A program made the translations under genes and the position numbers. Below the pieces are notes generated by a model. It saw nothing but the letters and a program-made list of their open reading frames with translations, was not told where the DNA came from and ran no database searches. From NCBI GenBank assembly GCA_050732395.1, contig JBOHQX010000404.1, positions 62,001 through 126,000 of the forward strand: 64,000 nucleotides of DNA, in the 5' to 3' direction. This stretch comes from JBIOXB01 sp050732395 (GTDB lineage: Bacteria; Zhuqueibacterota; Zhuqueibacteria; Zhuqueibacterales; Zhuqueibacteraceae). Shown piece by piece: positions 1 to 7,684 of the stretch. How positions within the stretch are numbered: position 1 is the stretch's first letter; each line of letters starts with the position of its first letter.

Positions 1-333
1 ATTTGCGACGGCAGGTACGAGACTATGTGCGAGATTCTCCCGTACCGTAAAATGGCCATGGTGATGGCGAGCGCCAACGAGCGGTTGGAGTATTCTTTCC
101 GCGCCAGGCTCTTGCAAGCGCACGGCCTGGTAACAATGGTCCCGGGCGATCACGATCCCACTGCCATGCGAAAGCTGATCGTGAAGATGCTTTTCACCAG
201 AACCCTGGCGATGAAATACACTCTCCTGGAGCACCTCATGCTTAACGGTCTGGCCAGAACCGTGGAGAGGATACGTTGCATTACAGGACGTGAGTTGACG
301 GACGAAACCATAGCACCGGCTCTTGCAGCATGA
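1..333 (+). CDS. MurG-like glycosyltransferase, C-terminal fragment (cut by window edge)
   Basis: Only the last 110 codons are visible; the frame is open from base 1, so the start lies upstream. The segment GRYETMCEIL matches in position the loop AGYNTISEIM of the complete neighbour at 330-1517. This is the nucleotide-sugar binding loop of GT-B enzymes with a GT28/MurG-like C-terminal half (COG4671 type). The stop TGA overlaps the ATG of the next gene in an ATGA at 330-333, so the two are probably translationally coupled. The two genes look like tandem paralogues. The donor and acceptor sugars cannot be told from sequence. The family is fairly sure, the substrate unknown. Confidence 0.75.
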   Translation: MCDGRYETMCEILPYRKMAMVMASANERLEYSFRARLLQAHGLVTMVPGDHDPTAMRKLIVKMLFTRTLAMKYTLLEHLMLNGLARTVERIRCITGRELTDETIAPALAA

Positions 334-1517
334 CAAATGTATTGATTTATTCCCAGGACGGCTTCGGCCTCGGGCATTTGCGGCGCAATCTGAACATTTG
401 TTTGCAGACCACGAAGCGATGCCCACAGGCGACGTTCTTACTCGTTGCCGATTCTCCGGCCGCGCCATTTTTCAAACTCCCCCGGCAGTGCGACTTCGTC
501 AAATTGCCGACGATCGTCAAGGTGGATACGGGGGTTTGGCGACCGGACCATTTGGCGATGAGCCATGCCGAAGTAGTTGCGATTCGCTCGGAGATCATCC
601 AAAACGTGATCCTGAGTCTGCGGCCGCAGGTGTTTCTGGTGGATCACATGCCGCATGGCGCGCTGGGTGAATTGAAAAAGCCATTGGAGCTCTTGAAAAA
701 ATACAGCCCCTATACGCGGGCGGTGCTGGGCATTCGCGATATCCTGGGTGCGCCGGAAGTGACTCACCGGCAATGGCAAAAGGAGGGCGCCTTTGAGGCC
801 GCGGCAAGCTTTTATGATGCGATATGCATCTACGGCAGTCCAGAAGTTTTTGACGCCGTCAGCGAGTATGAGTTCCCAGCGGCGGTGGCAGCAAAAACTC
901 ATTATTGTGGCTATGTTTGCCGCGAACGCGTGGAGGCCGCAGGCCCCCTTCAAACCCTTGGCAACGGCTTCGGCAACAATCGCGAAAAGCTGGTCCTGGT
1001 GGCCGGCGGTGGCGGCGCGGATGCAGCATTCTTCATGAATCAGTTTGTTGATGCCTTTCGCCTGCTGGATTCGCATGAGGCGGTGCGGGCGATCATTACA
1101 ACCGGCCCGTTCATGCCGCGCGACCAATTCGCGCAGTTGCGCCACCGGGCGCGGGGCCTGCCGATCGTGGTCGCACAACTTGGTGAAGACAGCATTCGCC
1201 TCATGCGCCGCGCGGACCTGGTGGTTTCCATGGCCGGTTACAATACGATCAGTGAGATCATGCGCTTTCACAAGAACGCCATTGTTATTCCCCGGCCCGG
1301 ACCGAGTGCGGAGCAGACGATGCGCAGCCGTATCATGTCGGTGCGGGGTTTGTTCAGCACCATCCACCCCAGCGAGCTCACCGCCGCAAAGCTTGCGGAG
1401 TTGATGGCGCAAAAGCTACAAGGAACCAACGGCATGAACCACGCCATGCTTCCCAGTTTGAACGGCGCCTCCGCCATGGCAGAATTCATTTTGTCAAATG
1501 GACACAGAACCTCATGA
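330..1517 (+). CDS. MurG-like (COG4671-type) glycosyltransferase
   Basis: A 395-residue GT-B-fold protein with no signal peptide, so cytosolic or at the inner membrane face. The N-terminus has the glycine/histidine loop GFGLGHLRRN (about residues 11-20), typical of MurG-like enzymes that bind a lipid or glycan acceptor. The C-terminal half has VLVAGGGGADAA and the donor-binding stretch VVSMAGYNTISE. Both ends overlap neighbours by ATGA (330-333 and 1514-1517), which argues for an operon with the flanking glycosyltransferases. It probably transfers a sugar from a nucleotide donor to a lipid- or protein-linked acceptor in the cluster's glycan pathway. The specific reaction is not visible. Confidence 0.85.
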   Translation: MTNVLIYSQDGFGLGHLRRNLNICLQTTKRCPQATFLLVADSPAAPFFKLPRQCDFVKLPTIVKVDTGVWRPDHLAMSHAEVVAIRSEIIQNVILSLRPQVFLVDHMPHGALGELKKPLELLKKYSPYTRAVLGIRDILGAPEVTHRQWQKEGAFEAAASFYDAICIYGSPEVFDAVSEYEFPAAVAAKTHYCGYVCRERVEAAGPLQTLGNGFGNNREKLVLVAGGGGADAAFFMNQFVDAFRLLDSHEAVRAIITTGPFMPRDQFAQLRHRARGLPIVVAQLGEDSIRLMRRADLVVSMAGYNTISEIMRFHKNAIVIPRPGPSAEQTMRSRIMSVRGLFSTIHPSELTAAKLAELMAQKLQGTNGMNHAMLPSLNGASAMAEFILSNGHRTS

Positions 1518-2911
1518 TCCGATTGGAAAAAAGTCACCTCGCCAAAGTTTTCATGAAGGCGCAGAGGCAAAACCACCTCCTCGGGATTATTCTGAAAGGC
1601 TATCCCCGCCTGTCGGAAACTTTTATCATGAACGAAATCTTGTTGCTGGAAGAATTGGGCTACAAGTTGCAAATCTTTGCCCTGCGCCATCCCGGCGAGC
1701 TCCAAGTGCACGCGGCCGTGCAGCGCGTGCGCGCGCATGTGGCATATATCCCGGACGAGTTTTGGAAATCCTGCTTTGCTTTCATACTTGCCAACGTTCG
1801 CGCGTGGCGGCGCTGTTCGCGGAGGTACTGGCAGGCGTTCCGGTTTGCCCTGCGCCAGAGCGTGAGCCAGAAGAATTCTGCGCCGCTCAAACGGTTTGCG
1901 CAGGCGGGCTATCTCGTCGGCAAGAGCCTGGAGGGCACCGAGGTCAGCCATTTCCACGCCCATTTCAGCCATGATCCGACCACTGTTGCTTATTTCGTCT
2001 CGTGGTTGACCGGCATCAGTTACAGTTTCAGCGCACACGCCAAAGACATCTATGTCCAAGATCAAGCTTTTTTACAGGAGAAGATGGCACAAGCCCGATT
2101 CGTTGTGACCTGCACAGAATGCAACACGAATTATTTGCAATCACTCCGCGATCAAAGCGGCGGCTCCACGGCGGTCCTGCGATGCTATCACGGTGTGGAC
2201 TTGGAATTGTTCTCACCGCCGGCGAAACGGAGCATCAACCCGGTGCCCCAGATTCTCTCCATCGGTCGGCTGGTGCCCAAAAAGGGCTTTCCGGTTCTGT
2301 TGCAAGCATTGTACCGCCTGCGTCTGCAAGGTTTTGAGTTTTGTTGCACGATTATCGGTGACGGGCCGATGGCGAACATACTGCGCAAAAAAATTACCGA
2401 AGCAAATCTTGATGATTGTGTCCAGTTGCTTGCTTCGATGCCGCAACATGAGCTGCTGCGGTATTATCACTCGACAGACTTGTTCGCGCTGGCCTGTGAA
2501 GTTGATCGCGACGGGGATCGCGACGGTATACCAAATGTGATCGTCGAAGCCATGGCGATGGCCATACCGGTGGTCTCGACCAGAGTTGCCGGTATTCCGG
2601 AATGCGTCGAGCATGGCCGCACCGGCTTGCTCGTCGCGGAAAAGGATGCTGCTGCACTTTGCGAGGCCATGGCCAAGCTTTTGAGTGCACCCAGGCTCGC
2701 CCGACGATTCGGCCGCGCCGGAAGAAAAAAAGTCGTTCACGAATTTAACGTCCGGCGCAACATCGCACAGATTGACGTCGCGTTGAGCAAGGTCGTTGGT
2801 CACAACGGCAAGGATGAGGTCCAGCTCGAAGGCGAGATACTTGCACCGGCCATGGAGTGGAATCGTTCACCGGGTCATCGCCAGATCGCACTGGATAATG
2901 CCAGGTGGTGA
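1514..2911 (+). CDS. GT4-family glycosyltransferase (WcaL-like)
   Basis: 465 residues, GT-B fold. The start GYPRLSETFIMNEIL (about residues 29-43) is the hallmark of the colanic-acid WcaL/AmsK-like branch of GT4. The C-terminal glycosyl-transf_1 domain contains ILSIGRLVPKKGF, the loop DGIPNVIVEAMAMAIPVVST with the EX7E-type acidic residues, and GRTGLLV. It should transfer a hexose from a nucleotide sugar, retaining anomeric configuration, in assembly of an extracellular or surface glycan. The ATG at 1514 overlaps the upstream stop. The stretch D-R-D-G-D-R-D-G before the donor loop is a short acidic/basic insertion also seen in some GT4 relatives. Function by family is secure, substrate unknown. 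Confidence 0.88.
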   Translation: MIRLEKSHLAKVFMKAQRQNHLLGIILKGYPRLSETFIMNEILLLEELGYKLQIFALRHPGELQVHAAVQRVRAHVAYIPDEFWKSCFAFILANVRAWRRCSRRYWQAFRFALRQSVSQKNSAPLKRFAQAGYLVGKSLEGTEVSHFHAHFSHDPTTVAYFVSWLTGISYSFSAHAKDIYVQDQAFLQEKMAQARFVVTCTECNTNYLQSLRDQSGGSTAVLRCYHGVDLELFSPPAKRSINPVPQILSIGRLVPKKGFPVLLQALYRLRLQGFEFCCTIIGDGPMANILRKKITEANLDDCVQLLASMPQHELLRYYHSTDLFALACEVDRDGDRDGIPNVIVEAMAMAIPVVSTRVAGIPECVEHGRTGLLVAEKDAAALCEAMAKLLSAPRLARRFGRAGRKKVVHEFNVRRNIAQIDVALSKVVGHNGKDEVQLEGEILAPAMEWNRSPGHRQIALDNARW

Positions 2912-2946
2912 GTAGCTCACGTCACTTTCCATATAGGATATACCAC

Positions 2947-4041
2947 ATGTCTGCCGCAATTGCCTTTGCAATGCCCGACAACGAGGAACGGCCCTATACC
3001 CTCGAGACCGCCCTGGACCATGAATATATGAAAGCAGTATTCTCTCCGGTGATCAGATCGCGGTTTGGAAAAAACGTACATATAGAACGGGTCAGCATTG
3101 AAGTCATCCGGCGCCGCAATCACCGCTGCGTTTTGCGTTATCAAATCCACGCGCTCGATACTTATGGCGCCATCAAGATCGCGTGGCGCTTGATCGGTAA
3201 AGTCATACGGCCGGAGGTTGGCCAACGGCTCTACGAGAACATGCAAAGGCTCTGGGAAAACGGCTTTGCCCGGAACGCCGAGGACGGCATCAGCATGCCA
3301 GAGCCGCTCGAATTTTTGCCGGAGATGGGGCTGCTGGTGCAAGAAGAAGTGCCGGGGCAACCGGTGAAGGCGCTCATGAAACAGCCCGCCCTGCAGCCGG
3401 AACATTTTCGCCAGTTGGCTCGCACTTTGACGAAACTGCACAAGTGCCCGATTTTTTTAGGGCAGAAATCCCGGGCCAGAGTCAGAGAATATCTTTTGCG
3501 CTGCCATCCCAGACACGATTTTCTTGCGTTGGCGTGCCCAGACTTGGCTCCCGCGATCGAGTACATCACCACCGCGGCGCAGAGCGTCGAGAGCTCGTTT
3601 GGTGACATCGGATTGACATTGTTGCATGGTGATTTTCACCTGGGCCAGGTTCATCTTCAGAACCGGCGGTCTTGGCTGCTGGATTTTGACGCGTTGGGCT
3701 ATGGCGATCCCGCCTCTGATCTTGGCAATCTCCTGGTATTTATGGAAGGCAAGGCCCGAAACAATGCCGAGGTTCAGCGGCTCATCGATGCGTTCCAGGA
3801 CGAGTATTTCTCCCGCATGGATCACCGCATTGCCGCGCGGATTCCGCTTTACCAAGGCCTCACGCATCTGCGTCGCGCCTGTAAATGCCTGCGCCTGCAA
3901 GAAAAAGGCTGGCAGGAAAAAGTGCAGCGCATGGTCGAGCAAGGCGTCAAATCAATTCAAAGTATGACGAAGTGCTGCTTTTCGTCAATGCCGCATTCAA
4001 TCGGAGGACGGACCAATGGAAGAGATCATCGGATTCAATAA
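2947..4041 (+). CDS. APH/maltokinase-like sugar phosphotransferase, copy 1
   Basis: A kinase of the aminoglycoside phosphotransferase (choline kinase) fold. The catalytic loop HGDFHLGQ lies near residues 227-234 and the metal-binding LLDFD...GDPASDL follows about 18 residues later. Classical APH enzymes have Asn where this protein has Gln; the HLGQV form is that of maltokinases (Pep2/Mak), which suggests a sugar rather than an antibiotic substrate. I chose ATG 2947 because AGGA lies at 2935-2938; a GTG at 2905 would add 14 residues and overlap the preceding stop. The end overlaps the next gene by 26 bases. Two further relatives lie at 4552 and 9738. The likely role is phosphorylation of a sugar or glycoside intermediate. 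Confidence 0.75.
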   Translation: MSAAIAFAMPDNEERPYTLETALDHEYMKAVFSPVIRSRFGKNVHIERVSIEVIRRRNHRCVLRYQIHALDTYGAIKIAWRLIGKVIRPEVGQRLYENMQRLWENGFARNAEDGISMPEPLEFLPEMGLLVQEEVPGQPVKALMKQPALQPEHFRQLARTLTKLHKCPIFLGQKSRARVREYLLRCHPRHDFLALACPDLAPAIEYITTAAQSVESSFGDIGLTLLHGDFHLGQVHLQNRRSWLLDFDALGYGDPASDLGNLLVFMEGKARNNAEVQRLIDAFQDEYFSRMDHRIAARIPLYQGLTHLRRACKCLRLQEKGWQEKVQRMVEQGVKSIQSMTKCCFSSMPHSIGGRTNGRDHRIQ

Positions 4042-4510
4042 CCTCAATATCGGACAACGGATAAAAGTGAGAGGATTGCAGGGCTCGGAGGGAATTTTTA
4101 ATGCGTTGCAGATCGAGATCAAGCCTCACAGACATCAATCTACCATTATCGGCTTGCTGCAGAATATTGACCTGCGTCGCAACACGCTGCGCGTTTTCGA
4201 TCGCAAAATCACCGTGCCCGACACGACCGTGATCACCGATGTGAATGGCCGGCTCATGGGCATGGTTGATCTAAAACCTTCCAGCCGGTTGAAACTCAAA
4301 GGCAACTATTCCGAGCTTGAAGGATTCATGCTGGAGAGAATCGAAGTGACGGATGGCCTGGGTTTCAACATTGACAAATTGGAAGGGGTTATCGACCACT
4401 TGGACGCGGCCAGTAAGACCCTGAGTGTCCTCGGATTCACCGTCCAGCTCAGTGGCAAGACTATGATCGCAGGGGTCTTTGATCTGGCCTTGGAAATGGC
4501 CGGCGCTTAA
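4016..4510 (+). CDS. DUF5666-like protein (hypothetical)
   Basis: 164 residues, no signal peptide. It consists of small beta-rich units that look repeated: GQRIKVRGL...FNALQIEI, then GLLQNIDLRRNTLRVFDRKITVPDTTVI, then a third unit with LEGVIDHLDAASKTLSVLGFTVQL. The pattern 'x-G-x-I-x-x-(V/I)-D-...-T-(L/V)-x-V-x-G-x-x-(V/I)-x-(V/I)' is that of DUF5666, an OB-like fold common in secreted or periplasmic proteins, but here the protein appears cytosolic. A good ribosome site GGAGG (4003-4007) fixes the ATG although it lies inside the preceding kinase gene. Sandwiched between two kinase paralogues, it may be an accessory or scaffold of the pathway. Function unknown. Confidence 0.6.
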   Translation: MEEIIGFNNLNIGQRIKVRGLQGSEGIFNALQIEIKPHRHQSTIIGLLQNIDLRRNTLRVFDRKITVPDTTVITDVNGRLMGMVDLKPSSRLKLKGNYSELEGFMLERIEVTDGLGFNIDKLEGVIDHLDAASKTLSVLGFTVQLSGKTMIAGVFDLALEMAGA

Positions 4511-4551
4511 GGGTATTCAGAAACCAAAACGCGGCTCAATAGGTTGCTATT

Positions 4552-5571
4552 ATGAACGACATCAAACTCCCTGGCCTGAGACAGGCCGTGAACGGCGATG
4601 ATATGCGCATTACGCTGTCCACCGTGTTGCGGCGCGATCTCGAGCGTGATCAACCCGATTTATCCGGCGTCCGCCTGCACGTCTTGAAGCATACCCGCGG
4701 CAAACGTTGCGTCATCGAATATTGGCTGAAGATGGATGAGAATCATTTACATGACCAGCGCGTGATTGGAAAGCTGTATCGCAAGAATCGCGGAGAGAAA
4801 ATCCATGAGAACCTGCGTAACATGTGGAATGTTCGTCACAGAAAGAACGGCCACGACGCGTATTTCGGGATGCCCGAGCCGCTCGCCTATTTGCCAGAGT
4901 TGGGCATGACGCTGCAGAGTGTGGTTCCCGGCCGCCAGCTTTCCAGCCTATCCGACCAGGGCGATTTGCTCCCGGCTCTGCGCTTAGCGGCGGCTAATTT
5001 GGCGATCATGCATGGTATGGCCGTTCCATCACTCGAAACGAGAACGATGGATGATCATCTCAATAAGTATTGCCATCCCTCGCCCGAAGAGCTAATGGCC
5101 GCGTGCCCGGAGCTCGCGCCGCTCGTTGAAGGCATTCTCGAGGGCATACGGAGCGATGAGAGCTTACTGGACGCTCCGTTGTGCACGGTGCACGGCGATC
5201 TCGGACTCAATCAGATTTTTGTCACGCCCGAGCATGCGTATTTTATCGATTTCGACGGCTCTTGTATTTCGCATCCCGCACTGGACCTCGCCAATTTTTT
5301 GGTCGCGTTGCAAGTGCATTTCGGCACCCTGAGTAGAGTGTTGATGAGCGCGTTCATGGAAAGTTATTTGGCGATACAGTCGCCCCGCATGTTCACCGGG
5401 TTGCGCACCTATCAGGCGTTTACTTATTTGCGCCGGGCAACCATTTGCTTTCGCGGGAAAGAGGTGGCCGGCTGGCGCGAACATGTCCGCTCGCTTCTCA
5501 AAACGGGCTATGCCTTGCTCATAGAGTCGGAGCGGAGAGTCCATAGCGACGAATTGCTCGTTCAGGTCTAG
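4552..5571 (+). CDS. APH/maltokinase-like sugar phosphotransferase, copy 2
   Basis: 339 residues, APH fold. The catalytic loop HGDLGLNQ sits at about residues 214-221 and the magnesium motif FIDFDGSCISHPALDLANFL follows. The usual GDP before the final Asp is SHP here, a mild deviation. As in copy 1, Gln occupies the position of the APH magnesium-binding Asn. The N-terminal lobe shares the order seen in copy 1 (RGKRCVIEYWLK, VIGKLYRKNRGEKIHENL, GMPEPLAYLPELGMTLQSVVPG), so the two are clear paralogues. The short gap (41 bases) from the DUF5666-like gene suggests one transcript. Predicted to phosphorylate a sugar or related alcohol; the substrate is unknown. Confidence 0.75.
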   Translation: MNDIKLPGLRQAVNGDDMRITLSTVLRRDLERDQPDLSGVRLHVLKHTRGKRCVIEYWLKMDENHLHDQRVIGKLYRKNRGEKIHENLRNMWNVRHRKNGHDAYFGMPEPLAYLPELGMTLQSVVPGRQLSSLSDQGDLLPALRLAAANLAIMHGMAVPSLETRTMDDHLNKYCHPSPEELMAACPELAPLVEGILEGIRSDESLLDAPLCTVHGDLGLNQIFVTPEHAYFIDFDGSCISHPALDLANFLVALQVHFGTLSRVLMSAFMESYLAIQSPRMFTGLRTYQAFTYLRRATICFRGKEVAGWREHVRSLLKTGYALLIESERRVHSDELLVQV

Positions 5572-5661
5572 CCTTAAAAGACCATGCCCGTACCTAGCGG
5601 CGGGAGATTTTTGGCGCCTTAACGCGAACGTACACTCGTCTTTATTGCGGAGATTAACCTA

Positions 5662-7617
5662 ATGAATCTTCTGAATGCCATGTCCCCAGGACGTGCAAAT
5701 AGCCTCGAGGAAGAACAGAAGAATCTCAAGGGCATGCCGCTCCTCAAGATTTTCAAGGTATTTGGCCGCCACTACAAAAAATACTGGCTGATTTTAGCCG
5801 GCTCCTGCATGTGTTTGTTGGCAACGATTGGCGTTGGCGTGCTTACGCCCTGGCCGCTCAAATTGGTTTTGGATCATGTTATTCTGCAGCAGCCCGTGCC
5901 CGATAGTCTTGGTTTTCTGCGTCCATGGCTTGCCAACCAGCCGGCACTGCTCTTGTTATTGCTGTCACTTTCAATTGTTCTCTTGGCGCTTCTGGAAGCG
6001 TTCTTTTCATATCTCAACAAATTTTGGGTGTCGAGCACCGGCGTTCGCATAAACGCCGATATTCGCGAGCGTGTGTTCGCGCATTTGCAAAGAGCTTCAT
6101 TATCCTTCCATGATTCTGCGCGCTCCGGCAACCTGGTTTACTTGTTGACTTCTGACGTTGAGAATATGAAGGACATTCTCATCGATTTCCCGCAGGATTT
6201 TCTCCATCGCCTGGGCTTGTTTTTCGCTTATGCCGCCTGCATGTTGGCCCTGGATTGGCGCTTGGGATTGATCGCCGTCAGCATCGTGCCACTCTTTTAC
6301 CTGTTTACTCGGCGCTTCGGCCTCGGCTTGACAAATGCCATGACCAGCAAGAGGAAGCAAGAAGGCGAGGTCGCGTCCATCCTTGCAGAAAACGTCTCGC
6401 TGATGGCGTTGGTGCAGGCGTATGGCCGGCAAGAGTCGGAACGCGCCCGCTTCAATGTCGAGAACCAGGAAAGCCTCGGCGCCCAGCTTCGCGCCCTGCG
6501 GTTGCAAAAAACCTACAGCCGCTTGACCGATTTGTTGATCACCCTCAGCACGGCCGGTATTCTTTACTCTGGCGGGCTCTATGCCCTGCAGAGCGAGATC
6601 TTGCCGGGAACACTGGTCGTATTTGTCGCCTATCTGCGGGATATCTATGGCGCAGCGGAGAAATTCAGTGCCGTCTTCATTAACCTGGCCAAGGCGCGAG
6701 TTTCAGGCGAGCGTCTGGTCGGGCTGGTGGAAAATGAGATGGTTATGCAAGACCATCCGGCGGCGCGACCGGCGCCACACGTCCAGGGGAGAATCGAGTT
6801 CAAGAACGTGAGCTTTGCCTATGGCAAAGGCAAAAACGTCTTTAAGAATCTGAGCTTTGTCATCGAGCCCGGCGAAACCGTGGCTCTGGTCGGGCCCAGC
6901 GGCGCGGGCAAATCCACACTTATCAGCTTGCTCTTGCGCTTCTATGACCCCAAACAAGGGCAAATTCTGATCGACGGCCAGGACATTCGTGCCTTTACGC
7001 TCAAATCCTTGCGCGACCAGATCACCATTCTTTTGCAAGACGCGAAGCTGTTTCGCCAAACGATTCGCGAGAACATTGCCTTGGGCAAAATCGGCGCCAG
7101 CACGGAGGAGATCATCACGGTGGCCAAGCAGGCGCAGGCGCACGATTTCATCGAGCAACTGCCGGAGGGGTACGATACCATGATGACCGAATGTGGCGAC
7201 AATCTTTCCGGCGGCCAAAGACAACTCCTCAACATAGCGCGCGCGCTGATGCGCGATACGCCCATTCTGATTTTGGATGAACCGTCCCACGGTTTGGACG
7301 TGCAAGCCGAGGCCCAAATCAACGCCGCCGTGCATCGTCTCACGCAGCAGAAAACGACGATTGTGATAGCCCATAAGCTTTCAACCATAGCCAACGCAGA
7401 CAAGATTCTGCGCCTGGAAGAAGGAGCGCTGAGCTGTCAAAGCACACACGTGCGAGGGCAGGGCAAACATGCGCTGCACGGGGAACTTTTCCGCCAGCAG
7501 TCGCATTCGGTTGCCGTTGCCGCCGAAGCCGCCGAAAAAAATGGGCACACAAAACTTGAGAAAGTATGCCAGGCTCCCCTCCCCACCCCTACCGCTCCAC
7601 CTGTTCCTACTGCTTGA
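5662..7617 (+). CDS. ABC exporter (type IV, fused permease-ATPase), subunit 1
   Basis: 651 residues. An N-terminal six-helix ABC exporter membrane domain (about 35-340) is followed by the nucleotide-binding domain: Walker A GPSGAGKST (about 411-419), signature LSGGQ, Walker B LILDEP, and H-loop AHKLST. The D-loop reads SHGLD instead of the usual TSALD or TSAVD. After the H-loop the protein runs on for roughly 70 residues with a Pro/Thr-rich end encoded partly by an intergenic-type hairpin, an unusual tail. Start chosen at ATG 5662 with GGAG upstream at 5648. The next gene is a second exporter of the same architecture, so the pair probably forms a heterodimer exporting the cluster's product across the inner membrane. 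Confidence 0.88.
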   Translation: MNLLNAMSPGRANSLEEEQKNLKGMPLLKIFKVFGRHYKKYWLILAGSCMCLLATIGVGVLTPWPLKLVLDHVILQQPVPDSLGFLRPWLANQPALLLLLLSLSIVLLALLEAFFSYLNKFWVSSTGVRINADIRERVFAHLQRASLSFHDSARSGNLVYLLTSDVENMKDILIDFPQDFLHRLGLFFAYAACMLALDWRLGLIAVSIVPLFYLFTRRFGLGLTNAMTSKRKQEGEVASILAENVSLMALVQAYGRQESERARFNVENQESLGAQLRALRLQKTYSRLTDLLITLSTAGILYSGGLYALQSEILPGTLVVFVAYLRDIYGAAEKFSAVFINLAKARVSGERLVGLVENEMVMQDHPAARPAPHVQGRIEFKNVSFAYGKGKNVFKNLSFVIEPGETVALVGPSGAGKSTLISLLLRFYDPKQGQILIDGQDIRAFTLKSLRDQITILLQDAKLFRQTIRENIALGKIGASTEEIITVAKQAQAHDFIEQLPEGYDTMMTECGDNLSGGQRQLLNIARALMRDTPILILDEPSHGLDVQAEAQINAAVHRLTQQKTTIVIAHKLSTIANADKILRLEEGALSCQSTHVRGQGKHALHGELFRQQSHSVAVAAEAAEKNGHTKLEKVCQAPLPTPTAPPVPTA

Positions 7618-7639
7618 GTTCAAGCAGTAGGGCAGGTGG
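7597..7639. repeat. Hairpin spanning the stop of the first ABC exporter gene
   Basis: Two nested perfect inverted repeats: CTACTGCTTGA (7607-7617) with TCAAGCAGTAG (7620-7630), and outside it CCACCTG (7597-7603) with CAGGTGG (7633-7639). The TGA stop of the exporter gene (7615-7617) lies in the tip. No T-run follows. It may slow or attenuate transcription between the two exporter genes, or be an inserted palindromic repeat that extended the upstream reading frame. Confidence 0.6.
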
Positions 7640-7684
7640 GGTATAATGATATGTTGGCGCAAGCTCTAGTCAGAAGAGAACAAA

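Noticed and set aside
438..1412. A 324-codon minus-strand frame opposite the MurG-like glycosyltransferase.
   Set aside because: Antisense shadow; the plus-strand protein has clear family motifs.
2947..5571. Idea that the Gln in HGDxxxxQ makes the first two APH-fold proteins inactive.
   Set aside because: Maltokinases also have Gln there (HLGQV) and are active, so this change alone does not imply loss of function.
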